Of a stretch of DNA of 64,000 nt, positions 22,042 to 41,733 are shown piece by piece. Positions within the stretch are counted from its first letter, which is position 1. The number at the start of each line of letters is the position of its first letter. Below the pieces are notes generated by a model. It saw only the letters and a list, made by a program, of their open reading frames with translations, did no database searches and was not told where the DNA came from. Both the position numbers and the translations under genes were made by a program. The DNA is taken from the NCBI RefSeq assembly GCF_029784135.1, contig NC_073746.1, positions 8,403,380 through 8,467,379 of the forward strand, read 5' to 3'. Origin of the DNA: Toxorhynchites rutilus septentrionalis (taxonomy: Eukaryota > Arthropoda > Insecta > Diptera > Culicidae).

Positions 22042-22515
22042 GATGAAAAAGAGGTGAACAAATTGGCTTGTCAAGGACGACCATCAACCCCTTCAATTGA
22101 TGAAAACATCGACAAAATAAAAGGAACGGTGCTCGCAAATCATCATTTAAGATAAGGAGAGCTAACCCGTCAATTTGGTTGATGCTTTGGGCCTGAGAAA
22201 AGTTGGGACATGACTCATTTTTCTTGAACAATTTCATCGCAATCATCTGGCAAAAGACATATTTAAACGATTCAATCCCACGTTCATCCAACGCATAATT
22301 ACTGGCGACAAAATATAGGTGTAACTTTTTCCTAATTCTTAAACACAAATTTCCGCCTCGTGGGATCCGTTTCGACAACATTGAAGGCATAAAAATAAAT
22401 TCGCTGCGTAAACTGAAGGCAACTTCTAAATACGGCTATAAAAATGTTCCGATAACTGGATTGCTCGTTGTGTATTGCTTCAGAAGTACCTACTCTGAAG
22501 GTGATAATATAATGA
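22042..22515 (+). pseudogene. mariner transposase relic
   Basis: The first part reads DEKEVNKLACQGRPSTPSID with ENIDKIKGTVLANHHL, which matches the linker of mariner DNA-binding domains (GRPS.S.DENI..V). The last part, from about 22340, reads FPPRGIRFDNIEGIKINSLR and ends TYSEGDNI, which matches the C-terminus (RG.RF..IE.I......L, then SEG.YFEGDN). The catalytic core between them is missing and stops break the frames. No terminal repeats were found. Confidence 0.65.
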
Positions 22516-22525
22516 TAATCTAGAT

Positions 22526-22805
22526 CAGGGGTTTTCAAACGGTGCTCCGCGGGAAATTTGCTCCCACTTGGAAACCCACTTTGAACAAAAATTCTTTGAT
22601 TTAATTTCACTGGGCATATAATGATTTATCTTGTTTACTCCGGGTCAGATGTCGTGTAACTGCGACGCGCGCCTTAATAGAGTTGTTCCCAGTTGTCCCA
22701 ATCAATGCAAATAGGATTTGTTTTATTGATTAAAAATGCAGGTGCTCCGTCGAATAATTTTGCTATAAAAAAAGCTCTGCCATAAAAAAAATCTGAAAAC
22801 CCTTG
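22526..22805. mobile_element. hAT-type MITE, 280 bp
   Basis: The element begins CAGGGGTTTTCAAACGG and the reverse complement of its end begins CAAGGGTTTTCAGA. It is flanked by the perfect 8-bp direct repeat ATCTAGAT (22518-22525 and 22806-22813). CAGGG-type termini with an 8-bp target duplication are diagnostic of hAT elements. No coding frame is present. Confidence 0.85.
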
Positions 22806-22813
22806 ATCTAGAT

Positions 22814-24095
22814 CTTAATATTTATGAAAAAAATCAAATTTCGGACACAGTGAATTCGAATTTCGGACACTCTGTCTCCATAACTTTCTTGTCGTTTTAA
22901 GCTCAATAAGCTCAAAAAATCATCAAACATGCGAAAATAACAACGGCTTGCTCTGTGTAAAAACGTACTGCAACCTTCCATGCATACCACAAATGTCTTG
23001 AAATTGTCTACAACCATGGTTTGTTTGTCATGGATGGTTTGTAAATTTGTAACAAAACTATTACCTCCTTTTTTTTAAAATTAACTTGGAATTATTTTCA
23101 AAAAACTTTTTTGTGATAATTGCTACCATTTACGTTTACTGTCGTTTACTGATGTTTCTTTATGTTGTAGCTTCATGGTTTAAAATACCGTAAGGGTTAT
23201 ATTGCTTAAATGCTAATTATATAGTTGATTTTAAGTTATTTGTTTTTCAAAGTAATAAAATAATTCAAGGTTATCCACTTCAACTCAGTTTCTCTTTTCC
23301 TATCCTCAAGTTTTTGTCATTTCACTAAACTCCTTCGTAGGTTCTGCGTCTTTATCCAACATATTCCAGGACTCGCTTGTGGCAACTACAGGAGTAACGC
23401 GAAGTTTACCTTTTCCGTGAGTTGAATTACCAGAATACATGGCAGCAGAGGGAGGAATCAACGTTTCTTCTGTTAGAAGTTCATCTAATTGTACATTGTT
23501 CACTAACTATCCAGAGTCCCTCATATCTATCGGCTGGTCTGTAGTTGAAAAACATGTGTATTATCTATACAAGATTTCAAAAGATTTTTGTGCATTACAT
23601 GAATCTACACTTTGCATCCATAATAAGCTTGAAAACTCACATTGTAGTATCACCAATTTCAAGTGTCCGAAATATGAATCGTTGGGAAAACGTTCGATCA
23701 AATTTCGGACATTTCATTTTGTAATTTTTTAAACAAAAATTTAATTATGCTTGATTATTTTTAATAGTCAACTGCGAAACACTTACCAAGAAATATCAGT
23801 AAACTGATAACCATGATGAGAACTGATGAAACACGAGAGAAATTTAAATATTAATGAACGGTTAAATTCTACATGCTCAAGCTGAGCGAACGTCAAACAC
23901 AACCGATAATGAGTAGTGCTGTTAGATTTTTACCTGCTATGTTATAATTCAAATTTAATTCTCATTTATCATGATAGTGAAACCAAGGGGCTACTCTAAA
24001 GAATCAATTGGGATAATAATTCTATAGTTATATAATCAGAGCATTGAGCATTTCAAGACATTATTACAAAGTGTCCGAAATATGATTCAGAACGG
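22814..24095. repeat. Non-coding repeat region with recurring TTTCGGACA motifs
   Basis: TTTCGGACAC occurs at about 22841 and 22862. Its complement GTGTCCGAAATATGA occurs at about 23663 and 24071, and TTTCGGACAT at about 23704. The stretch 23880-24087 is clearly related to 38100-38248 joined to 40024-40096, so a dispersed repeat family passes through here. ORFs inside are short and without recognisable domains. The class of the element is unknown. Confidence 0.6.
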
Positions 24096-24104
24096 TATAA
24101 ATAA
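24096..24104 (+). promoter_or_regulatory. Possible TATA box (TATAAATAA)
   Basis: TATAAATAA is followed 27-30 nt downstream by TCACAGTC, near the consensus distance to an initiator. It sits at the end of the repeat related to 38100-40096. No transcript can be assigned, so this may be chance. Confidence 0.25.
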
Positions 24105-24204
24105 GTCATCAGCGATTTGAAATCACAGTCTCGAGCCAGTTAGCAAGCATAGCACAACGAGCAGACATCATTTATTTCTAATGCTGATAACACACACATA
24201 TATA

Positions 24205-25508
24205 CAGGGTTTTCCATTTCGGGTTTCCGAAAGTATACAGCCCTGCGCTGACAACCGTTTGACATAGCTGTCAACCAAAGCGTCATATCGTTAGTTGAAT
24301 GTCTGCCATTTTACAATATGGATCGTTTTAGCATCGCACAACGTGTTAATTTTGTTAAATTATACTATAAAAATGATGAAAAACCGGCAAATGTTTTTCG
24401 AGCATTACGGACGGATTTTGGTCGTCATGGACGGCCTACAGAGCACACAATCGCTAATGTAGTGCGTAAATTCGAACAAACTGGATCCGTAGCGGATATT
24501 GTGAAACCTGTGCATCATCGTAATGTGCGTTCGGCCGAAAATATTGCTGCTGTTGCTGCCAGTGTGGAGGATGACCCGAATGTTTCGATTCCACGGCGTG
24601 CTCAGCAATTGGGCTTGTCAAACACATCATTGTGGCGAATTTTGCATTTGGACTTGCACCTACATCCATATAAAGTCCAACTGGTACAAAAATTAGAGCG
24701 TGGTGACCATGGAATGCGTCGGGCATACGTCGATGGGGTGAACGAACAACAGCAGCAAAATGCTGAATTTTCGCATCAAATTTTCTTCAGCGATGAGGCC
24801 CATTTCGAGCTCGGTGGCTATGTGAACACTCAAAATTTCCGTATATGGGGCTCAGAAAATCCACACGTGATTGTTGAGAGGCCATTGCATCCGCCAAAAG
24901 TCACTGTTTGGTGCGCATTATGGTCTGGTGGAGTCATCGGGCCGTATTTCTTTGAAAATGAGGACGACGAGACGGTAACTGTGAATGGTGAGCGCTATGG
25001 CCGCATGTTAACCGATTTTTTTTTGCCACAAATTGAAGATATGGATACGGATGACATGTGGTTTCAGCAGGACGGCGCCACGTGCCACACAACACGACCG
25101 AACATGGCCATATTGCGAACGAAATTTGAGGGACGCATAATTTCACGTTTTGTTGATGCCAATTGGCCGTCCAGATTATGCGATTTGAACCCGCTAGACT
25201 TTTTTTTGTGGGGTTATGCGAAAGACCGTGTCTATGCCGACTCTCCGCAAACTCTTGAGCATTTGAAAGACAACATTCGTGGAGCTATGACCAAGATACC
25301 GCCCCATATGTGCCGAAAAGTCATCGAAAATTACTTGTTCCGGATCAAGGTGTGCGAGGAAGCCCTAGGTGGACATTTGAATGATGTTGTATTTCACACA
25401 TAATGGCATAAACCAAACTTTAATTTGAAATAAAAGTTTCATCGAAATTCGAATTCTAAGTGTGTTTTATTTCAATTTACTTTCGGAATTTAAAGTTGGA
25501 AAACCCTG
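24205..25508 (+). mobile_element. DD41D Tc1/mariner-superfamily transposon, apparently intact
   Basis: A 1304-bp element begins CAGGGTTTTCCA and ends TGGAAAACCCTG, and an inner block CCGAAAGTA is also mirrored, giving imperfect inverted repeats of about 31 bp. TA lies on both sides (24203-24204, 25509-25510). The single transposase frame is open from start to stop. It is the only complete cut-and-paste element in this window with no lesion that I can see. Confidence 0.9.
24318..25403 (+). CDS. DD41D transposase, 361 residues
   Basis: The N-terminus has two helix-turn-helix-like segments (IAQRVNFVKLYYKN and IPRRAQQLGLSNTSLWRIL) that would bind the terminal repeats. The catalytic triad is D159 (FFSDEAHF), D252 (WFQQDGATCHT) and D294 (LNPLDFFLWGY). 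The spacing of 41 residues between the second and third acidic residue gives the DD41D signature, known from rosa-type elements. W- and G-rich blocks (VWCALWSGGVIGPYFF) between D159 and D252 are typical of the superfamily. The ATG is 113 bp from the left end. No frameshift or stop is present, so activity is possible. Confidence 0.9.
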   Translation: MDRFSIAQRVNFVKLYYKNDEKPANVFRALRTDFGRHGRPTEHTIANVVRKFEQTGSVADIVKPVHHRNVRSAENIAAVAASVEDDPNVSIPRRAQQLGLSNTSLWRILHLDLHLHPYKVQLVQKLERGDHGMRRAYVDGVNEQQQQNAEFSHQIFFSDEAHFELGGYVNTQNFRIWGSENPHVIVERPLHPPKVTVWCALWSGGVIGPYFFENEDDETVTVNGERYGRMLTDFFLPQIEDMDTDDMWFQQDGATCHTTRPNMAILRTKFEGRIISRFVDANWPSRLCDLNPLDFFLWGYAKDRVYADSPQTLEHLKDNIRGAMTKIPPHMCRKVIENYLFRIKVCEEALGGHLNDVVFHT

Positions 25509-25514
25509 TACATA

Positions 25515-26782
25515 AGGAGTGTACCGAAAAGTAGTCTCAATCATTTAACACGTTATTACACACAAACGGGTGAACTTTTTTTGTCGTGTAATCAAAGCAC
25601 GCTTTGTTTACATGTCAAAAATCGAAATACAAGTCATTCAGTCGCGGTCATAAAGTTGTTTTCGAAATGTCGCGGATTGATTTGGAAACTGAAAACAAAA
25701 TTTTGCTCAATTTGTGCACCGAAAAGGGTGTTACATTCCACAGAATAGCAAAAAAATTCAAAGTTTGTCCGAAAGTGTTAAACAATTCGTCGTAAAGTAT
25801 TCTAGTAATCTTGGATTGAACCGAAAATATGTTAATTATATTCAGAAGAAAAGGTCTGCATCTATTCGTGATTTGACCAAGAATTTCAAAACCAGTGTTG
25901 TGATGATTCAGCGGATTAAACAGAGACATGGTCTAAGGATCTATAAAAAGCAAAAAGTGGCAAAACAAGCCTCAGCAGCTGGATCGCGCTAAAACGCGAA
26001 CTCCAAAGCTATATGAGCGTATTTTGAAAAATCCCAACCAGTGCATTCTCATGGAGGACGAAACATACGTCAAAGAAGATTCCAGAACGCTGCCGCGACC
26101 TCAATTTAATACCAAATCAATTGGAGGGAATGCATCATTAGCGGATACAACTGTTTCGATGGAAAAATTCGGTCAAAAAAAGCTCGTTTGGCAAGCCATT
26201 TGCGCGTGTGGTATCGATCGTCAACTCGATCGTCGTCAACGTTTTTCACAAAAGGGACTATAAATGCTCAAATTTATGTAGAAGAATGTTTGAAGAAGAG
26301 ATTGCTTCCGCTTTATAGAAAGCACAAGGTTCCTCCTCTATTCTGGCAGGATATGTCATCGGCACATTATTCCAAATCAACTCTACAATGCTTTTCGGAA
26401 AACATGTTCGAGAAATCATGTTCATCGAAAAAGACCTCAACCCACCCAACTGTCCCCATCTGCAGCAATTGAACGTTACTGGGCAATTGTCCAGGCCAAG
26501 TTGAAGAATGAAGGTACAGTGTCTAAAAATATGTCAGAGTTCAAAAAGAACTGGTCTGCAGCGTCCCAAAAGTGCACAAAGACTACTGTGCAGAATTTGA
26601 TGAATGAAGTTGAATCTAAGGTTCGATAATTTTTTAGAAATCAACAATAAGCTTGTTTTTTTTTCATTTCATTGCTATATACTTAATATTCTTTAATGAA
26701 ATTCACTTTTGTAAACACTTTCTGTACGTTTTTAGTTTTGCTTTGATGTTTAAAGTTTAAGACTACTTTTCGATACACTCCT
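25515..26782 (+). mobile_element. Degenerate second DD37E-like transposon
   Basis: The left end AGGAGTGTACCGAAAAGTAG and the right end, ACTTTTCGATACACTCCT, are inverted repeats with few differences. TA flanks both ends (25513-25514, 26783-26784). It starts only 6 bp after the DD41D element, so the two elements nearly touch. The transposase inside is dead. Confidence 0.88.
25667..26629 (+). pseudogene. DD37E-like transposase pseudogene
   Basis: Starting at MSRIDLETENKILLNLC, the coding sequence passes through at least four frames. Recognisable blocks are ILMEDETYVK (first catalytic D), VWQAICACG, EECLKKRLLPLYRKH and FWQDMSSAHYSKSTLQ (second D), then DLNPPNCPHLQQIERYW (final E) in a shifted frame, and TTVQNLMNEVESKV. 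These line up with the three DD37E copies in the window, but the terminal repeats differ, so this is a separate family. Small deletions near 25795, 26100-26230 and 26400 break the frame. Confidence 0.82.
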
Positions 26783-26784
26783 TA

Positions 26785-27289
26785 CATTTTTGCTGTGCAT
26801 TTTTGTGTCTATCTATCCGTGCTTTCTATACCGAGGAACGAGTGTAACCATAAGGTATATTTTTTATATACTATTGCGAAAGAGTCGTGCGTAAATCAGG
26901 GCTTGGAAATATTGAGCTTGTTAAGTAATATTGAAAACATATGTTTATCAGTGTAACGCGTTTATTTGGTGTTGATGCTGCTGTCGCTCACTCGACGTCA
27001 AACAAATTTACAACTGTGTCCATATTCATTCTGTGCAATCTGAGATTTCCTTAAGGTGAAGATGGAAGCTAGCCATTGTAGTAGTATAGGTAAACCCACG
27101 TGTAAAAATGGGGTAATAGTGTTTGTGAGAGAAGAGCAAAGCACACGTAAATAGATCAATTCACTTATCAGACTGTGTGGCGCTTCATTGACACGAGACT
27201 TTGAATACATTTGAAAAAAAAAAATAACAATTCAATACTAAAGCAAAATGTATGAACGATATGTTCCGATGAACAATTGCAAATATATA
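26785..27289. other. Unassigned spacer
   Basis: AT-rich sequence between the dead DD37E-like element and the mariner. No gene or repeat boundary identified. Confidence 0.35.
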
Positions 27290-27291
27290 TA

Positions 27292-29791
<2,500 letters not shown>

Positions 29792-32747
29792 AAATGTATG
29801 GTATAACTCTAGCTATATTTTATGAATCTACTCCCGATTGGCCAGAAATGGCGTACACCCCAATTATATGGGCAATGGGTGACAATAACAGACGAGCGAA
29901 AAACGAACATAATCTTGTTTTGATTTCCGGTTTAATGATACTGGCTATAAATGACTAGCAATCATATAAAACCCCTACGATATGGGTATTGGATGGAAGG
30001 GCTTAAACAGCGGAAGTCAAATATCGTATTCCGGTGGCTTCCGGTGCATTGAAAACCGCCCTAGGAGACCGAAAATGGAGTTAGTGAAATGGAGTTAGAT
30101 AAAGAAAGTGTTAGAAACTAAGATCGTGTTAGAGCGAAGTAGCGATAGTAATGGATCATATAAAGCGGAAACGGAAACGGGAACGGACCGCACCCTTCAC
30201 GGTAAAGATCGCGAGTTTAATTCTCACTCCCGACATTCTTCCAAAAATGGAAGTGACAAGCCAGCCAAAAAGGTGTTGAAAGTCATTATAATACACTATA
30301 AAAAAGAAAAAGAAACGGAAACGGAAACGGAACGCTCAACGCCGTTCAACGCAAGATGTCGCGCAACCGCTCAACACCGCACAACGGTCAACGCTCAACG
30401 AAAGCTAATGCTGCCTTTTCCGGATTCCTTTGTTTCTAAATATGGAATTCAAACACGTTTTCAATAGAAATTCACTGCAAGCGATGAGGATCAACTTAAC
30501 GTTCGTGATAATCACCTGAAATTATTGACAGTAATGGAAGTGCCTGAATGCAGGCTTTATATACCAATATACCAGACAAAGTTCACGCGTCTCGACTCTT
30601 GTGTTATACTCATTATGACAGATATGGCGTTGAGTTTTAACAGAAGAAAATTCATCCGACACTGGGAAAAAGCTAATGTCTTCATTCGTGAACAGATTTT
30701 GATAATTGGTGGCACTGATCACAATTGCTTCTTTAGAGTAATCCCTAGGTTTCACTATCACTTCATTTGAGAATTACATTTGAATTATTACACAGTAGGA
30801 AAAAAATCCATCCAAAACCCAAAATCCACTCATTATCGTTTGTGTTTGACGTTTGCTTAGCGTAATTGATAATTTTTGACAATTTGATTAATTGAGCGGT
30901 CACCGAGACGATCTGTGCGCAAATATGTTATTGCTTCGTTCTGATTTAAAATTTAATCTTTACTAAATCATATCAACTCAACGATGGACGTGATTTAACC
31001 CGTCGCAAAAAAAGCATTAGGCTTATGAGACACCGTTGTTTTATTATCCTATAAACTGATGCAGTTAGTTCTCAATATCTCCTCTCTTAACAATGTTTGT
31101 ACGAACGAACACTGCATTTGCATTTCGAGTAGGCGATTTACGCCAGTGCTTGGAAATATCCGTTTCACATCAATCTTTTCAGCTAAATTTCCGACCACAT
31201 TCGATCATTATACCATTGCATTCGGGATACCGAAAATGAACCAACGCCAAACCTCACAATCACAGCAAGCCACTCACAGTTGATTCATCCAGTTTCGTTC
31301 TGCTCTGCGTTCACGGAATGTGAGCAAAAGCAAATATCCCTAGTTTTCTCATTCATTGATATTAATATACCAGTTCATTCACTATCAGCATCGTTCTCGG
31401 ACACTGACGAAACGGGGAAATTCGTTGAGGAAGATAACAAAGTACAGAATGCTCATAATAGAGACAAAAAAATAAATTGTGGAAGCATGCAAGGTCTCCG
31501 TCTCAGTTAAAATGCTTTTATTTTACATAGTGAATATACAATACCAATTCCACTTGTTAGAAATGCTTCAAAAGACTGTTAAAAATTACCGTCTGGACTC
31601 AAATTTCTAACATTTAATTTTTGACTCAAACTCCGAACACACGAACATAAAATGGTAGTGTCCAAGACACGATCGCAATGGGAACATTTCGAGTTTTCTT
31701 TTGCAAACGGATCAAACTGTGCTATAGAATTGGCGGATGAAATTGCCAACATTCAGCTTTGGCTCACGAAGTTTGCATTCGCTACTCAGATCGATTCTGC
31801 AGAATGCTTCCTCGCCGTTCAAGCCTAAACAATCCTTAGCTGTGTGTGTGCGTGCAGATCTTGCTCTTTTGTTGGCATTTCCGCTTGCGCCACCGATTTG
31901 CGTTGCGCTTTCGGAGTAACTGACTCAATGAGAAAATCACACACTTATCGGGATATTGAAAATGAACAGTCACAACATTCCTGACAATTCAATGGCAATG
32001 AATAAATGTGAATGAATTCTCATGTCGTTAGGCTTTAAGGCTTAAAGCTTTAAGGTGAAGGTGAAAGTTAGCCACAAATGACTGCCACAATGGCGCTCAT
32101 TTCTTTCATTTCCCTCCCTCACCCCTCGCCCAAAAATCGATAATTTAGCGAAACAGTGTGAAGAAAATGATCGTTTTCGCACACTTCCCATCAAGTTATA
32201 CCAACCAAATTCTAATCGATTACTCACAAGATATTAAATTTTCATCTGCTGTCGCACTGTATAGTGAAAAACGTCGGAAAACTCGAGCAAGTGCTCCGAA
32301 AGTTAAATTTTCATCTTTCAATCTTCGGCAATGGTTTAGTTTGTATTGGTGAAAGCATCGTTATTTTTTCGACACTGATGCCAGACAACATCATCGAAAC
32401 AGCAATGAAAACCACTCAATAAAATGTTATTCCTGAGTCATTGCGTTTCATGTCATGAAAATCAATAAAAAAAAATTGTGTTGATACCAATACAATTATT
32501 ACTTTTACGTTTAATGGGTCTATAATGTAAGTTTTAGCAACTTTAACATTGGGTAAGAAAATTGTATTGCAGAGCTCGGAACACTGCCACGGCTGCCTAT
32601 GCCTAAACAGTAAACGGAAAAGTACTACATTCAATAAAAATGCCTCGACCAACAAAGAGAAGGGTTAAGGTTCTCCAACGTGAATATGTGAAAACAATAC
32701 GATCAATGAAGGAAAATATGAAGGAATTATCAACATCGAGTTACTAT
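29792..32747 (+). repeat. Left arm of giant inverted repeat (copy 1 of unit)
   Basis: Each position x pairs with the complement at 68966-x in the right arm (36219-39174). At three checked points across 2956 bp the register is unchanged, so there is no net indel. It starts inside sequence that in the right arm belongs to a hAT-like element (here about 29792-30717, truncated). The rest holds the CGGAAACGGAAACGG short repeats near 30163 and 30315, an ORF of 119 codons at 30108-30467 and one of 58 codons from about 31651 reading TRSQWEHFEFSFANGSN, none recognised. The N gap cuts the arm at its 3' end. Confidence 0.9.
30108..30467 (+). other. Unrecognised ORF, 119 codons, in the inverted-repeat unit
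   Basis: The frame reads a highly charged, threonine/glutamate-rich protein (KAETETGTDRT, KEKETETETERST) that arises from GAAACG tandem repeats. No domain is recognised, and the mirrored copy lies at 38499-38858. It overlaps the truncated hAT-like element, so it is probably not a functional gene. Confidence 0.25.
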
Positions 32748-33247
32748 NNNNNNNNNNNNNNNNNNNNNNNNNNNNNNNNNNNNNNNNNNNNNNNNNNNNN
32801 NNNNNNNNNNNNNNNNNNNNNNNNNNNNNNNNNNNNNNNNNNNNNNNNNNNNNNNNNNNNNNNNNNNNNNNNNNNNNNNNNNNNNNNNNNNNNNNNNNNN
32901 NNNNNNNNNNNNNNNNNNNNNNNNNNNNNNNNNNNNNNNNNNNNNNNNNNNNNNNNNNNNNNNNNNNNNNNNNNNNNNNNNNNNNNNNNNNNNNNNNNNN
33001 NNNNNNNNNNNNNNNNNNNNNNNNNNNNNNNNNNNNNNNNNNNNNNNNNNNNNNNNNNNNNNNNNNNNNNNNNNNNNNNNNNNNNNNNNNNNNNNNNNNN
33101 NNNNNNNNNNNNNNNNNNNNNNNNNNNNNNNNNNNNNNNNNNNNNNNNNNNNNNNNNNNNNNNNNNNNNNNNNNNNNNNNNNNNNNNNNNNNNNNNNNNN
33201 NNNNNNNNNNNNNNNNNNNNNNNNNNNNNNNNNNNNNNNNNNNNNNN
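32748..33247. other. Assembly gap, exactly 500 N
   Basis: The gap has a round length, so its size is probably a placeholder. The sequence after it restarts at a point equal to 30212 in the preceding copy, which means that the two contig ends overlap in content. Confidence 0.98.
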
Positions 33248-39174
<5,927 letters not shown>

Positions 39175-39505
39175 CATTGCCAATGTCAAGAATTTTGTAT
39201 AATAAATGGCTATCCTTTATCATTAATCGATTTTACTCTCAATTAGTTGACGTTGAATTTTATGCTTTGATTTTCACTAACACGCAATGATATTTAATTT
39301 CGACGTTACGAATATCATGGCGAAAATGAATATGCAAATGAAAAATGAACTTTATGGCAAGCTGATGTTGATGTTCATTGCACTGGTGTTCATTGATAGT
39401 GTTGTTCCATATTTATCGACTCTCGCTTGAGCAGTAGGTTGTCAATACAAGGCAGGCTGAAATTCGCCGTATTTGAATGCCGTGAACGTGAATATTTTCA
39501 GCATT

Positions 39506-40003
39506 TTTATTTTTTTATCCCATTTTATTTATTTGAGGCTCATTAGCATTTTAGCTGTAACAGAGCCGAATTTTAATCGTGTACATGTCACATGGTTATC
39601 ATATCTATAATTATAGCACATTACATTACACAGTTGCCATTCGCCAGTATTCCTTCTATACCATTGCATATGGTACATTTACACAGTAGCCATTTAGGCG
39701 TAAGAGTATTCTTTCTGTTCTTCCATTATCCAATTAGACCACCGGACAGCGGAGACAGTTGATTGATCATTGTTGAGTTATTTATAGAACAGCAGCCTGA
39801 TGTGTCTTGCAGAGCAGAGCAGTTGTATGGATGAATCGATCTTTGTTCCACCGTGGATCGATTTCCATCGCTGATGATGGTTGCGTGGACGTAGTGATTC
39901 TATAACAACACAAAGATGGTCAATTGAGGGCCCTGAATTTGAACTCACGATCGATCGCTTACTAAGCGAACGCGTAACCGATGTGGCTACGGAGACCCCC
40001 CTG
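39506..40003 (-). mobile_element. tRNA-derived SINE, copy 1
   Basis: The 11-bp direct repeat TTTTCAGCATT flanks it (39495-39505, 40004-40014). On the minus strand it starts GGGGGGTCTCCGTAGCCACA, with a box A-like GTAGCCACATCGGTTA and a box B-like GTGAGTTCAAATTC about 35 nt apart, the layout of a polymerase III tRNA promoter. A body of about 400 bp follows and then a 3' end with GGCTC...GAGCC and an A-rich tail (T-rich on the plus strand at 39506-39516). It is about 95% similar, by eye, to 60646-61133. It is inserted in a hAT-like element. Confidence 0.88.
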
Positions 40004-40175
40004 TTTTCAGCATTGATTGTGATATTAATTTTATAGTTATATCATCAGTGCATCAAGCATTTCAGGATATTAGAACAAAGTGTCCGAAATATGATGTTTT
40101 TTTTTATAATTCGTTTATTTTTACAGGCTCAGTTACTTAAGTTTAAAGGAGCCGAATTCTTAAATATATTTTTAA

Positions 40176-40178
<3 letters not shown>

Positions 40179-40254
<76 letters not shown>
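40179..40254. repeat. (TA)n microsatellite within the LINE 3' UTR
   Basis: About 76 bp of TA between the GGCTCC hairpin region and the rest of the 3' UTR. The sister copy has only ATATTTTATAGTAAAAATAT at the equivalent place (near 63375), so the array grew inside this copy. Confidence 0.85.
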
Positions 40255-40257
<3 letters not shown>

Positions 40258-40510
40258 ACAATTTTCTTACATCTATGGTTAGTAAGGTGGAAAACCGATT
40301 ACTCGCGGTGTACTCGAGTTTAGAAGGGTGACATATTTTTAGGAGAAGGATGGGATATAAGGAAATTGTAACAATGTTGATGAGCACTCACTTCTTAAAT
40401 CTATTCGTATATCTATAGTTTATTTACATTTCAACTTATTCTACTATTTATAGCAAGGGGACGAATTACCCGCAAAGGAAGGAAAGGAGGGTATAAGGAT
40501 GTAGGGACAA

Positions 40511-41733
40511 TCACACACGAAGATCTATAGCTTTAAGGAAAACATATATATGGGCTGTCTTCCTCGGGCCCGAAGGGAGTTTTCTAAATTCGATCTGGCG
40601 ACCAGATACACCTCGCACGACCAAACAATGTGCTCGATGTCGTGATAACCTTGGCCACAAACGCTGGCAAGATTGAAACGAAAGAGTAGTGCATCTAACG
40701 AACAGTGATTGGACATGAGTCGGGAAAAGGTGCGGATAAAGTCCCGACTCAAGTCTAGACTTTTGAACCACGGTTTGAGGCTAACCTTAGGGATAATCGA
40801 GTGAAACCACCGGCCCAATTCATCTTCATTCCACTTGCGTTACCAGTTAGCGATGGTATTTTTGCGAACTAAAGAATAAAATTTATTGAAGGCGATTTGA
40901 CGCTGATAAATATCGCCTTCAATTGCACCTACCTTTGCTAATGAGTCAGCCCTCTCATTACCCGGAATTGAGCAATGTGAAGGGACCCAGACAAAGGTAA
41001 TGACATAACAGCGTCTGGATAAAGCACTCAAAATTTCTCGTATTCTCTCAAGGAAGTACGGCGAGTGCTTTTCCGGCCTCACTGAACGGATAGCTTCGAC
41101 AGAGCTAAGACTATCCGTTACAATGTAATAGTGTTCAACAGGTCGTGAGGCAACGCTGTCCAGCGCCCAGTATATCGCTGCCAATTCAGCAATATATACC
41201 GAGCAAGGATTCTGAAGACTATGTGAGGTGCTAAAAAATACGTTGAACACTCCAAATCCTGTGGACTCATTCATAGAGGACCCATCAGTAAAGTATATAG
41301 TATCACAATTGATACGCCCATACTTTGCATTGAAGATTGTAGGAACGAACCCCAATCTAAGATAATCTGGATTTTCATGGATTTTCTCCTTCATGAACAG
41401 ATCGAAATGTACAGAGGAATTGATGTAGTCAGGAAAACAAACACGGTTGGGAATATACGAAGAAGGAACAACCTGCATAGAGGTGAATTCATGATATGAA
41501 TTCATGAATCCAGAATGAAAATTTAGCTCGATCAATTGCTCAAAATTTCCGATCACCAATGGATTCATAACCTTACACCGGATGAGGAACCGAATAGATA
41601 ATAAATTGAAGCGATCTTTTAGTGGGAGTACGCCTGTCAAAACCTCGAGGCTCATGGTATGCGTTGAGGACATACATCCCAACGCAATACGGAGACAAAG
41701 ATACTGAATTCGCTCGAGTTTAATGAAACTCAC
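40511..41733 (-). pseudogene. I-clade LINE ORF2, RNase H and C-terminal part
   Basis: The frame from 41733 reads FIKLERIQYLCLRIALGCM and a complete RNase H with YFTDGSSM, YIAELAAI, IVTDSLSSV and NERADSLAKV, so all four acidic residues are present. It ends at an in-frame stop after KNTIANW near 40840. The C-terminal zinc-like part (GRWFHSIIPKVSLKPWF, QGYHDIEHIVWSC) continues in other frames to about 40511. A deletion removes the first cysteine pair of the CVCG motif. Confidence 0.87.

Noticed and set aside
23439..23732. 97-codon ORF MAAEGGINVSSVRSSSNCTL
   Set aside because: It lies within the TTTCGGACA repeat region, has no recognisable domain, and its end is formed by a repeat motif.
31737..31919. 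MKLPTFSFGSRSLHSLLRS ORF, repeated in all copies of the inverted-repeat unit
   Set aside because: Repetition follows from the duplicated DNA. No domain or codon evidence supports a gene.
39841..40003. Host tRNA gene in the GGAGACCCCC region
   Set aside because: The same sequence occurs at 60980-61133 with its own target duplication and common body, so it is a SINE head.
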